From CAYQPF01 sp964419225 (GTDB lineage: Bacteria; Cloacimonadota; Cloacimonadia; Cloacimonadales; CAYQPF01): DNA of 9,206 nt. Shown one piece after another: positions 1 to 8,110 of this stretch (position 1 is the stretch's first letter; every line of letters begins with the position of its first letter). The stretch is from the NCBI GenBank assembly GCA_964419225.1, contig CAYQPF010000180.1, positions 1 through 9,206 on the forward strand. The letters are read 5' to 3'. Position numbers and translations under genes: made by a program. The notes beneath the pieces were generated by a model. It worked only from the letters and a program-made list of their open reading frames with translations, was not told where the DNA came from and searched no databases.

Positions 1-750
1 GTGTTTTTTAACATCTTCCGGTTTGGGTTCAATCCTCCATCTGCATATTATCTCTTTTGTAGCTATTGGTTTTCCTGACTCGTATCTTTTAATATTAATT
101 GATTGGTATCCTATTCTCTCATCATTATAACGAATTTTTTGAGGCTCCTTTGGGAGCAGAAGCATAAAATACTGAACAGTTATGCTGAAAGGCTCCTTGC
201 CTCCTGTATATCCGTAATGACAACGGATATTTATATGATCCGAATACTCTCTCATCTGAATTATGGCGCTCAACTTTGACTCTAATCTGCCCTTTTTAAC
301 ATTGTCAGGCAGGGGCCAGGCTAAGGTTACCTCATCCGAAAAGTATTTTGTCACATCAATAAATGATGAATTGTCTGAATTACTTCTTGAATCAATATCA
401 AATGTCTGTACTGCAGAGATCTTCAGATTTTTTTCAATTGCTTTATATATTGGATCACCTGTGTCTGCCTGAAAGTTATTTACAATCTGTTGCATGATAA
501 GTTGTTTGCCCGATCTTACAAACCTTATTACAACAGGTGGTGTTCTTAGTTGACCAGCTGCATAAACCTTTGCTGAGGGTTCACTGATATCAATGATCCT
601 GGACCCGAACAGAATATTTCTGCCTAATAACGAGTCAGGAATTTCTAACTGATAACCCCTGTCCTTTTTAATCTTAAAGAAACTATTCTGGGCAACTAAA
701 GAAATTGGAGTAATTATAAGCAAGACAAGGAATAAATATAATCTGCTCAT
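1..750 (-). CDS. Zinc-dependent metalloprotease, DUF5118/DUF5117 family, N-terminal part (3' end beyond window)
   Basis: This reading frame starts at the ATG at 750 and stays open for exactly 250 codons to the left edge, so the gene is cut by the window. The product begins with a signal peptide (residues 1-20, hydrophobic core LYLFLVLLIITPISLVA, likely cleavage before Q21), so it is exported. Residues about 23-55 (FFKIKKDRGYQLEIPDSLLG) match the DUF5118 start of the large Bacteroidota zinc proteases. Residues about 75-245 match DUF5117, with the typical runs DDP/GDPIYKAI near 98-104, FIDVTKYFSDEV near 130-141 and LLLPKEPQKIRYNDERIGY near 197-215. In this family the HExxH zinc site lies in the following several hundred residues, so catalytic competence cannot be judged here. 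The start is three bases after the stop of the upstream Calx-beta lipoprotein gene, which implies co-transcription. Its likely job is to cut proteins or peptides in the periplasm or at the surface (inference). The family call is fairly sure; the substrate is unknown. Confidence 0.85.
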   Translation of the reverse strand, partial: MSRLYLFLVLLIITPISLVAQNSFFKIKKDRGYQLEIPDSLLGRNILFGSRIIDISEPSAKVYAAGQLRTPPVVIRFVRSGKQLIMQQIVNNFQADTGDPIYKAIEKNLKISAVQTFDIDSRSNSDNSSFIDVTKYFSDEVTLAWPLPDNVKKGRLESKLSAIIQMREYSDHINIRCHYGYTGGKEPFSITVQYFMLLLPKEPQKIRYNDERIGYQSINIKRYESGKPIATKEIICRWRIEPKPEDVKKH

Positions 751-753
751 ATC

Positions 754-2235
754 TTACTTTGGGGTAAATTTGTAACTTAACTTATAAAGGTTACCCTCTT
801 TTACAATGTTATGTGTTGATGGTATGTTTTTCATAAAATATTTAGAACTACTTGAAAGCCATACGTCAAAACTTATTGACGGGATAACATCATCCAGATT
901 GAATGTACCTTCGAGGCGGACCAGATTGATCTCGATAACATCAAATATCAGAGAATATGTTGTTTGTGATATTTGTCCATTAGTAAGTTTAGAGTCTATG
1001 TGCCACTGTTTATTACCATTCGTACCTGTTTCCCAGTCAATTTTCTTGACAAGTTTTGCTGTAAACTTCTGGGGAGAAGCTGTAACCTTTCCCCTTCTAA
1101 TATTTTCACCATCTGCTACAAATCTTACCAATGAGTCGGAGGGACTGAAATACCTTGTAGTTTTCCCAACTCCATAATCTGCTATAACAGTGTCAGTGTT
1201 AGCAAAATTGAGCAATTCTGCCAATCTCAGGATATCTCCTCCCGGCGAGTTGGAATTACAGAGAAAAGCAGTATTATAAGACATATTCCGGAATGTTTTT
1301 AAATAATTTGCCCTGCCGGCAATCTTATCCATATTAAGAGTAACCTTACCTGCATATGTCCCATCTGTTGCCTTTATTGCCTGCTCAATAATAAAACCTG
1401 CTCCTCCCAATAACGCAGGGGATCTAAGTAAAGTGGTGAAATCAATCACAGGATCACTGATTTTTAAGTTTGCGAAAGATGTTTCCGCCGATACTATAAA
1501 ACTTTTAACAGTAACAGGAACCAGTGTAAATTTCAAATTCTGACTAAATCCGGCATTATCTTTTTTTCTGAATTTAACTTCAAATGTTTTTTGCTTAACA
1601 CCTTTTGGAATCGTAATTGTATTTGAATTGCCGCCATTAATAGAAAAATCTGACCCGATTGTCAAGCCTCCCTCAATATTCAGCCGGACATCCGTGTCAA
1701 CTCTTAACGCTTCTGTCAGATTAAGCTCATAAATTATTGTCTCTTCAAGAAAAGGGTTAGTAAATCTGTTTTGCTCGCCGGGTTTAAAGCTTAAAGTAGG
1801 CAGAATTATCTCTTTTGTTATGTTTAATCTGAATTCACTGTTTAGTTCCGGCTGTATTGCATATTGCCGTCCGGGAGCCAATAAGCATTTTATATCAAGT
1901 AATTCATCATAGATATTGTCTTTAAGTATTGATATATTGAACGATGCTTCGCTTGAACCGGCAGGTATGGTTACTGAATTGGCATCAACTGTATAATGTT
2001 CTCCTTTAATAGCCGATCCTGTAAAATCACATTTAATTGTTACCTCTTTCTGCAAGGGTTTTGATAATAATATTTTCACATTGTATGTCCCGGCATCAGC
2101 TTTAATTGTAGCTGCTGCGTTTTCAAAAGATGCTGTTGGTGTAAATATTCGTGTCTCTTCTATTTTCTCACATGCCTGGAAAACTATAAACAGAGTAAGA
2201 AACAGTGACAGATTAAAAATAAATTTATTATTCAT
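754..2235 (-). CDS. Surface lipoprotein with two Calx-beta-like domains
   Basis: The 493-residue product has a lipoprotein signal peptide: a hydrophobic stretch at residues 5-19, then FQAC with the lipid cysteine at C22. The following EKIEE is acid-rich, resembling the export signal that sends Bacteroidota lipoproteins to the cell surface. Residues about 34-141 read as a Calx-beta-like beta-sandwich, with the diagnostic run GEHYTV...SVTIPAGSSEASFNISILKDNIYD at 78-110. Residues about 145-260 look like a second, more divergent copy (GSDFSIN...NTITIPKGVKQKTFEV). Residues about 262-493 are beta-rich with alternating polar and apolar residues and contain no domain I recognise; I see no catalytic motif. 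It follows the DUF6850 barrel gene after 11 bases and is followed by the metalloprotease after 3. Calx-beta folds usually serve adhesion or protein binding, so a substrate- or partner-binding surface protein is the best guess. Lipoprotein and Calx-beta calls are good; function is open. Confidence 0.8.
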   Translation of the reverse strand: MNNKFIFNLSLFLTLFIVFQACEKIEETRIFTPTASFENAAATIKADAGTYNVKILLSKPLQKEVTIKCDFTGSAIKGEHYTVDANSVTIPAGSSEASFNISILKDNIYDELLDIKCLLAPGRQYAIQPELNSEFRLNITKEIILPTLSFKPGEQNRFTNPFLEETIIYELNLTEALRVDTDVRLNIEGGLTIGSDFSINGGNSNTITIPKGVKQKTFEVKFRKKDNAGFSQNLKFTLVPVTVKSFIVSAETSFANLKISDPVIDFTTLLRSPALLGGAGFIIEQAIKATDGTYAGKVTLNMDKIAGRANYLKTFRNMSYNTAFLCNSNSPGGDILRLAELLNFANTDTVIADYGVGKTTRYFSPSDSLVRFVADGENIRRGKVTASPQKFTAKLVKKIDWETGTNGNKQWHIDSKLTNGQISQTTYSLIFDVIEINLVRLEGTFNLDDVIPSISFDVWLSSSSKYFMKNIPSTHNIVKEGNLYKLSYKFTPK

Positions 2236-2246
2236 GTAGTTAATAA

Positions 2247-3827
2247 TTATAGAGTTAGAATCCCAATACTAAAACCTGCATTAGACCAGTTCATTGAATC
2301 CGATGCAAATATGTTTCCAGCAAAAAATCTGGCATATCCTTGCATCTTTGACCTTCCAAAACTTAATGGGAAAGTATACTTAACTTCAAGACTCCCATCT
2401 AAAGTTTTTTTGTTGTGAAATTCAAGGTCCGGTTGTAATACCTGAGTTGAAACCTCTGTTTGAGTAGCCAATATAAGAACATTGTTTGATGGAACACCTG
2501 CAACAGCTCTAAATACAAAATCAATACAGTGATGTTTCTTGTCCAGTAATGAATACGAACCGTTCAATCCGGCAAATACTTTAGATACACTATATTGTGA
2601 ATAAGGTAAATAATAATAATTATTAAATTCATTATAGGAAGCGACAAAACCAATGTTCCATAAATAACCTATATTATCATTATTGCTCGAATAAAGTTTA
2701 TAATCGGCTGACAAATCTTTGGTTTTAACAATAAACCGATTTATGTATTTATATGTGGTTTCCCATGTCTCTGTTACCTCATTTGTCTGTGGATCTCTGC
2801 TGCTTATCAATGATTGCCGGAACTCATCAGCTCCTCCGTCAAGTATCGATCCTCTTATTTTCAAATCATGAGTGTATTTTCCCGACCTTAAAATTAAATT
2901 AGTAAGAAGAGAGTAATTATACGAGTTATACGAACCAGGGCTTTGTTTTTTGTTACCCAATGTTTCCTGCCTTTGAGAGTCAAATCCGATTGAAGTCAAC
3001 CAATTGATCTTTTTGCTAATATAATTGTACTGGATAGCACCTCCCATATATCCACTTACAAACTGTCTCTGGAAGCCCAAATACCCCCCTATTTTCCCAT
3101 CAACATGTTCTAATCCAATAAAATCGTAATATTTCAAATTTGGATTAGTCTGAACTGTTGATAGGCTTGGCATCTTCTCTTTTTCAAATCTGTACTTTAC
3201 ATTTATACCTATGGTATGTGTCTTGCTGAAAGAATAAGTAAGTGATGGTAACAATGAGTAATCTAAAAGATATGATCTGGATCTTGGATCTCTTTGCCTT
3301 GCCATGTCTGCTACCTTATAATCAAATTCAACACCAATGTTGAATTTTCCAAAGTTAGATGTATACACCTTTACATTAAGATCAAAACGCTGTGTCTCAT
3401 AATTTCCTTTAACACTACTGCCATAAATATATGGATTCGAGTTATATGTGTGAAAGACATCTGACCATGCGCGGTCAAGTTCTCTTTCTCTTGTAAAAAT
3501 GAAGCTCCCTTTTACATACAATTTTTGGTTGAACTTATCATACCTTTCTGTTCTGAATTGTAAAGCATTTCTTGCAGATCCTTCCTGTGTCTTATGGTAA
3601 TCACCGGAACCGGTAATAAGACCAAGAGTTGTAAAACTACCTGTGTTTACATGACTAAATCCCATTCCTGCTGCGTTTCCTGTAACGTTCCAATTTTGAT
3701 TTAAAATCTGCATCTCTCTCTCCTTTACAGTACCGGGATATGTAATGGAATCTCTGTTCTGAGCAACTAAAGCTCCGTTGGATATCAAAGTCAGATATAT
3801 AAGCGTTGTTAAACAAATTCTCTTCAT
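2247..3827 (-). CDS. DUF6850 family outer-membrane beta-barrel protein
   Basis: The 526-residue product has a cleavable signal peptide (residues 1-22, ISNGALVA before Q23) and no lipid cysteine at the cleavage site. The rest is almost entirely alternating polar/apolar strands rich in Tyr, Phe, Asn and Gly, joined by charged loops, as in an outer-membrane barrel. Conserved-looking features of the DUF6850 family are NPYIYGSSVKGNYE at 131-144 and a basic stretch RQRDPRSRSYLLDY at 177-190. The barrel-like region appears to run from about residue 90 to the end. The C-terminus is FSIGILTL, without the terminal aromatic residue common in barrels. There is no plug, TonB box or STN region, so it is not a second TonB-dependent receptor. 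It starts 6 bases after the DUF4876 gene and precedes the Calx-beta lipoprotein by 11. The family has no assigned function known to me; a channel or an anchoring partner for the neighbouring lipoproteins is possible. The family name is from memory of its motifs. Confidence 0.8.
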   Translation of the reverse strand: MKRICLTTLIYLTLISNGALVAQNRDSITYPGTVKEREMQILNQNWNVTGNAAGMGFSHVNTGSFTTLGLITGSGDYHKTQEGSARNALQFRTERYDKFNQKLYVKGSFIFTRERELDRAWSDVFHTYNSNPYIYGSSVKGNYETQRFDLNVKVYTSNFGKFNIGVEFDYKVADMARQRDPRSRSYLLDYSLLPSLTYSFSKTHTIGINVKYRFEKEKMPSLSTVQTNPNLKYYDFIGLEHVDGKIGGYLGFQRQFVSGYMGGAIQYNYISKKINWLTSIGFDSQRQETLGNKKQSPGSYNSYNYSLLTNLILRSGKYTHDLKIRGSILDGGADEFRQSLISSRDPQTNEVTETWETTYKYINRFIVKTKDLSADYKLYSSNNDNIGYLWNIGFVASYNEFNNYYYLPYSQYSVSKVFAGLNGSYSLLDKKHHCIDFVFRAVAGVPSNNVLILATQTEVSTQVLQPDLEFHNKKTLDGSLEVKYTFPLSFGRSKMQGYARFFAGNIFASDSMNWSNAGFSIGILTL

Positions 3828-3833
3828 GTTTGT

Positions 3834-5054
3834 CTAGTTAATCAGTTCAGGTTTATCATATTTTTTAGGAGTAGGATCCAGTGTAATTACAAAATCCTCT
3901 GTACTGTTGTTGCTGTCTTTTATTTTGACAACACCGTTAATGGTACTTACTACTTTACGCTCTAAAGATTCATGAGTATAGCCGCTTGTTGTGTTCACAA
4001 ATGTGTATCCCGCATCGATTATAAACTGAAGCCTTTTCAAATTAACATCAGGACCTGTCCCTACGTTATTTTTTAAACATTCTACTCCATCAAGTACTGA
4101 TGTTGTTGGTATCTTACGGAACCTCTCTCCTGATGTCTTACCTGGAGCATATACTTCTGGCCAAGTCATTATATCTTCGCTTGTCTCAAACAGAAAAACC
4201 CCATTTCCTCCTCCTGTAAGCAGGTTCAGGAATTTTACTGTTGTAGAATTAGATACAAGTGGCAAGGCTTTCACATCGGGATTTCCAGAACCATCAGTAT
4301 CCTTTACTTCAAAATCAGCAAAAGATAAGTCTACTGATGTAGATGCACTTGTCCTGTGATCCCTTGCTCCCTTAGCTGCAATAACAATACTCTTTCCTGG
4401 TTCTATAGGATAATCTTTCCCTGTCCCGGGGAATTTACATATTTGTCTTGCATAGATGAAGTCCGGGTTATCCTTTGCAGGATATGCCGGTGTACTCATA
4501 GATTCTGTAAGTCCAATATATTTTCCATCTATATAAGATGTTTCTTCTGATGTGTTAAAAATTTCAATATATGCATCAGTGGTATAATTTTTATTAGCAT
4601 TATCCTTAGTACCTGTAAAGTACACCTTAGAAATCAGCAAACTTTTAAGTACAATTTTTTCAAGAACCAGACTTATATCTTTGGCAGAATATATCTGTTG
4701 CTTATTAAGTACTGCTGTAATCAAAACCTTTGCTTTATCTTCTACCGGCTCAGGATTATTTATCATTGTCTTGTATTCGGCACCAGTTATCTCCCAACTT
4801 GTTGTAATATTATATTCATCGGGGATAAGATTGGTAATGTTTGCAAAACCCTGCGCATCTGTTGTGACCTTATATGTATTAGACACACTGGCAAATATTA
4901 TTTCTTTGCTTGCATATTTTATAGATGATTTGATGTTTGCAGGTAAAATTACACCCACTTTTATTGTACTGATTGGTTGAGGTATTTCTCGTATGCAAGA
5001 CGCAGACAAAACAATCAGCAATATTAATATTATTAGTTCTTTAACTCTTTTCAT
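3834..5054 (-). CDS. DUF4876 domain-containing lipoprotein
   Basis: The 406-residue product starts with a hydrophobic signal (residues 7-16) ending in LSASC, giving lipid attachment at C20. Residues about 30-115 form a small carboxypeptidase-regulatory-like beta-sandwich (TDAQGFANITNLIPDEYNIT at 65-84 is the usual turn). From about residue 137 onward it matches DUF4876: LLISKVYFTG at 139-148, AYIEIFNTSEE with IDGKYIGLTES at 161-185, VDLSFADFEV at 241-250, and a C-terminal part with RFRKIPTTSVLDGVECL at 311-327. The EIFN segment resembles lamin-tail-like domains. DTDGSGNPD at 252-260 looks like a calcium-type acidic loop. The gene lies 12 bases after the TonB-dependent receptor, the place where SusC-type receptors have their SusD lipoprotein, so a surface partner or lid for the receptor is a reasonable inference. 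No sequence similarity to SusD is visible. The family assignment is strong; the role is inferred from position. Confidence 0.87.
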   Translation of the reverse strand: MKRVKELIILILLIVLSASCIREIPQPISTIKVGVILPANIKSSIKYASKEIIFASVSNTYKVTTDAQGFANITNLIPDEYNITTSWEITGAEYKTMINNPEPVEDKAKVLITAVLNKQQIYSAKDISLVLEKIVLKSLLISKVYFTGTKDNANKNYTTDAYIEIFNTSEETSYIDGKYIGLTESMSTPAYPAKDNPDFIYARQICKFPGTGKDYPIEPGKSIVIAAKGARDHRTSASTSVDLSFADFEVKDTDGSGNPDVKALPLVSNSTTVKFLNLLTGGGNGVFLFETSEDIMTWPEVYAPGKTSGERFRKIPTTSVLDGVECLKNNVGTGPDVNLKRLQFIIDAGYTFVNTTSGYTHESLERKVVSTINGVVKIKDSNNSTEDFVITLDPTPKKYDKPELIN

Positions 5055-5066
5055 AATTAAAATTTA

Positions 5067-8000
5067 TCATATTTTTATAAATAACTCCATCCCAAAAGAG
5101 AAAGTACCAGTGTTTCTCTCAGTTAAAGTACCGGAATTGCTACTTGATTGATATGGAGTATAGAAAAATGCATTATTGACAAAAAATGAAAATCCAAGAG
5201 ATTTTGAAATATCCTTTGACAAACGAGCCATGATAATCCAGATTGGAGGCTGTGTTATCGCCTCTGGTGTAGTTGGATTCTTTCTCTGATCTGACAATAA
5301 TATTCCTTTTATTCTATACTCTGGATCATCAAGCATTTCCGAAGTTATCTTATGATATGAAAGGTCAGTGTCTATCCATCCTGTCGGATCTACTTTCTGA
5401 TTTGTTGTTTTTGAATAGTTGTACCATATTATCTGACCTGTAATGGATGCAACCATTTTCATTTTTGGTATATTGGTAACAATTCTAAGAACATTACTGA
5501 ATCTTCTTTGTATAGATTTTGACCTACCGGAAGGATACTCCAATTTAAACGGCGGTGTATTTGAACCACCCTGACCATAAACAGATGAAGGCGCTATACC
5601 TGTTGGTGATGAGAAGTCACGTCCGTTATCCCAACTTTGAGTCTCCATATATGCTCCACTTAAGTAAAATGATGTTCTTAAAGACTTTATATGTCCGAAG
5701 TCAAAGTCAAATTCTACTCCTCTGTCCAGATTTGCCTGTGTGTTTCCGGTTCTTCCTGTTGTTGTAAATACTGTATCAACTCTTGCCGGATTTTTCCAGT
5801 CAACAATTGGCTTTTGACCAGGAATAATAATTAATCCTTTATTTGCAGTGTAATAATTAGAATTATATGTAATGTATTCAGTAAAATTCCCGAACCCATT
5901 AGGCATAAAATCATTATATCCAACAATTGAAAATTTCATATTATTTGGTAGAGCAATATCAAATCCTAATTCGGAACGAGTGTTTGTTGCATTTTTCAAA
6001 TCGTTGTTCCTCTGCACATAAATAATATTTGTATTATATATGACAAGCTGATTTGCAATGGTTGTTGGGAGATATCTGACTGATTCTCTGTCGCTATAAT
6101 TTGGTTCAGGATATAAATGTGACAAACCAGGTGTCTTTGAATTTAGTCCCCAGCCCCCTCTTATTTCCAGCCAGTTTAGGAGATTAAGAGAGGCATTTAT
6201 TCGTGGGGAGAATGATGAAACTTGTTCTGCTATACCTGGTTGCATCATATTAAACCTTATGCCGGCCTGTATTTTAAAGTTAACTTGTTCAGAAAATTTT
6301 AACTCAATATTATCTTCTACAAATGCCGATATCTGATTTAAAGAGGGTATATCATAATATGGTCTTGGTCTTCCGTTACTATTTGGTCTTATTGGATAAT
6401 TATCATCATCATTGTAAAATCCCCTTGCTTTATTTTCTTCCCATTTGTACTCGACCCCCATGTTAAATCGTTGATGGAGCTTTTTAACGTTTGCACTGAA
6501 GGCATTTGTTACTTTTGCAAATAAGCTTCTGGGACGACCGATTGTTCCGCCTGATGCCTTATATGAATTAGTAATATATGGTATTTCGTAATATCCAGGC
6601 GTGAGAGCAGTTATAACTGGAAGCCCACCTCCAGCAGAAACGGTTGTAGAATTTCTTGATTCACTTATTGATTCACTATATCCAAGTGAATATGAAAGAG
6701 TTCTCATCAATGGTGCGTTAACACTTATTTTACCATTATGACTAATCCTCAGAGATAGTGATTTCTGACTATTTATTGTTCCCTCAGAAATTATATCCGG
6801 ATCATCTTTTCTTGTATCAATCAGGCTGTTAATATTAACCTTCGTCGTCGTATACCAAAGTTTACCAATCGTTTTACTGTATGCAACTCCTCCCGAAACT
6901 CTGTCAAAAGAAGAGCTTTTTTCTCTTGGATCTCCCCATGCCTGAACATAATCGAAGTTAACATTTAGATTTCCCTTTTTCTTTCCAAGGTTCCATCCTT
7001 TTCCAAAAGATGCATTTAGATTACTTGGATTTATCTTTGCTCTTATTTCATAAGGTGTATATCCAGATTTTGTGTTTACTAGCACTGCTCCTGAAGCCAG
7101 ATCTCCGTATTCAGCAGAAGGAATTCCTCGTATAACTTCCACTGACTCTATATTATCTGCCCCTATTTGTCTTAAGTCAACCCCTGTTGCTCCGGTAGAG
7201 TTTATTGCTGTTTTGTCCTTAAGGCTTGCATTATCGGATACCGGAATCCCATCTACAAGAATTGATGTTCCAAATGCATTGTTGGCACTGTTAGAATTCA
7301 GTGTTCGTATTGTTAATTTCTCAGCTGAAGTCATATCGCTGACACCAGAAACGAGTTGTCCTGGCAGTAACTGCATAATATCCTTTAAACTGGTGGCTTG
7401 TAAGTGATCCATTGCCTGTCTGCCAATTTTAGAACTTGTTGAAGTTCCTGCTGCACTCGCTTTTGCAACAACAGTTACCTCTTCAAGCTGAAGAGATGTT
7501 GGCTGTAGAGCAACCCTTATATCTAAAGGGATGTTAATCTTAATAGTGACCGAATAAGTTTCATATCCCAGCATTTGTATCTCTAATGCTGCTTCTCCTG
7601 ATGGAACATTTTTTAAAATTGCTATTCCGTCAAGATCTGCTACACCATAAATTCCATAATTTTTCAACAGACAAGAGGCTCCTATAACTGGTTCCTTTGT
7701 AAGACTGTCCAGAATTGTAACTCTTACGGATGTTGCTTTAGGGACTGGTGCCTGTTTTGATTGTTCCACTTTTTGCGTGGTCTTAAAGATGAGTATAACT
7801 TTGTTATTCAGTTCATAACTAAACCCTGTATTTGCTAAAATGCTTCTTAATACTACATTCAGGTCAACATTTTCTGCTGAATAGGTAATCCCTTTTACGG
7901 CTTTTAAATCTAAACCTTTAAATAGATAACCATAACCTGTCTGTTTCTCAATCTGCTTTAAACACTCGTCAAGTGTTGCATTATGCACATCAAATACTTT

Positions 8001-8087
8001 CACTTGCTGTCCATTGGCATTGGATGTCAATAAAATAGCAATAATAAGTACTAAAAGTGACAATAGAGACTGGATACTTTTTTTCAT
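5067..8087 (-). CDS. TonB-dependent outer-membrane receptor with N-terminal STN signalling domain
   Basis: This 1006-residue protein imports a substrate across the outer membrane using TonB energy. A signal peptide covers residues 1-26 (cleavage near NANG/QQ). The STN domain spans about 30-102 (TLDECLKQIEKQTGYGYLF, then ILIFK) and normally contacts a FecR-type regulator in the periplasm. A CarboxypepD_reg-like domain follows at about 121-196 (GVADLDGIAILKNVPSGEAA). LEEVTVVA at 201-208 leads into the plug, about 215-340, with ILVDGIPV at 276-283 and VEVIRGIPSAEYGDLASGAV at 316-335. The rest is a 22-strand-type barrel ending FGMELFIKI. The plug motif differs from the SusC form (AIYGSRAANGV) and no SusD gene follows, so it belongs with regulated, non-glycan-type receptors. 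The substrate (peptide, metal complex, cofactor) cannot be told. The ATG at 8087 fits the signal peptide and lies 23 bases after the FecR stop. Family call is very sure. Confidence 0.96.
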   Translation of the reverse strand: MKKSIQSLLSLLVLIIAILLTSNANGQQVKVFDVHNATLDECLKQIEKQTGYGYLFKGLDLKAVKGITYSAENVDLNVVLRSILANTGFSYELNNKVILIFKTTQKVEQSKQAPVPKATSVRVTILDSLTKEPVIGASCLLKNYGIYGVADLDGIAILKNVPSGEAALEIQMLGYETYSVTIKINIPLDIRVALQPTSLQLEEVTVVAKASAAGTSTSSKIGRQAMDHLQATSLKDIMQLLPGQLVSGVSDMTSAEKLTIRTLNSNSANNAFGTSILVDGIPVSDNASLKDKTAINSTGATGVDLRQIGADNIESVEVIRGIPSAEYGDLASGAVLVNTKSGYTPYEIRAKINPSNLNASFGKGWNLGKKKGNLNVNFDYVQAWGDPREKSSSFDRVSGGVAYSKTIGKLWYTTTKVNINSLIDTRKDDPDIISEGTINSQKSLSLRISHNGKISVNAPLMRTLSYSLGYSESISESRNSTTVSAGGGLPVITALTPGYYEIPYITNSYKASGGTIGRPRSLFAKVTNAFSANVKKLHQRFNMGVEYKWEENKARGFYNDDDNYPIRPNSNGRPRPYYDIPSLNQISAFVEDNIELKFSEQVNFKIQAGIRFNMMQPGIAEQVSSFSPRINASLNLLNWLEIRGGWGLNSKTPGLSHLYPEPNYSDRESVRYLPTTIANQLVIYNTNIIYVQRNNDLKNATNTRSELGFDIALPNNMKFSIVGYNDFMPNGFGNFTEYITYNSNYYTANKGLIIIPGQKPIVDWKNPARVDTVFTTTGRTGNTQANLDRGVEFDFDFGHIKSLRTSFYLSGAYMETQSWDNGRDFSSPTGIAPSSVYGQGGSNTPPFKLEYPSGRSKSIQRRFSNVLRIVTNIPKMKMVASITGQIIWYNYSKTTNQKVDPTGWIDTDLSYHKITSEMLDDPEYRIKGILLSDQRKNPTTPEAITQPPIWIIMARLSKDISKSLGFSFFVNNAFFYTPYQSSSNSGTLTERNTGTFSFGMELFIKI

Positions 8088-8110
8088 AATTAGTTTTTAT
8101 ATTGAGAATT

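Noticed and set aside
263..472. Plus-strand open frame of 69 codons near the left edge
   Set aside because: It overlaps the minus-strand metalloprotease frame, which is open for all of 1-750 and has clear family motifs.
806..1177. Plus-strand open frame of 123 codons
   Set aside because: It is antisense to the C-terminal region of the Calx-beta lipoprotein, which has a signal peptide, good domain matches and operon spacing; the plus-strand product has none.
2600..2630. A/T-rich short repeat (taataataattatt-like)
   Set aside because: It encodes an Asn/Tyr-rich strand and loop of the DUF6850 barrel; the repetition comes from AAT and TAT codons and is not a separate element.
3834..5054. SusD-family protein
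   Set aside because: The position and lipid anchor fit, but the sequence lacks the helical repeat character of SusD and matches DUF4876.
7072..7407. Plus-strand open frame of 111 codons opposite the receptor plug
   Set aside because: It is antisense to strongly conserved plug sequence and shows no recognisable domain; a shadow of the real gene.
8088..8110. Promoter in the fecR-receptor gap
   Set aside because: The 23-base gap is AT-rich but shows no TTTG and TAnnTTTG pair of the Bacteroidota type, and it is too short to hold a full promoter by itself.
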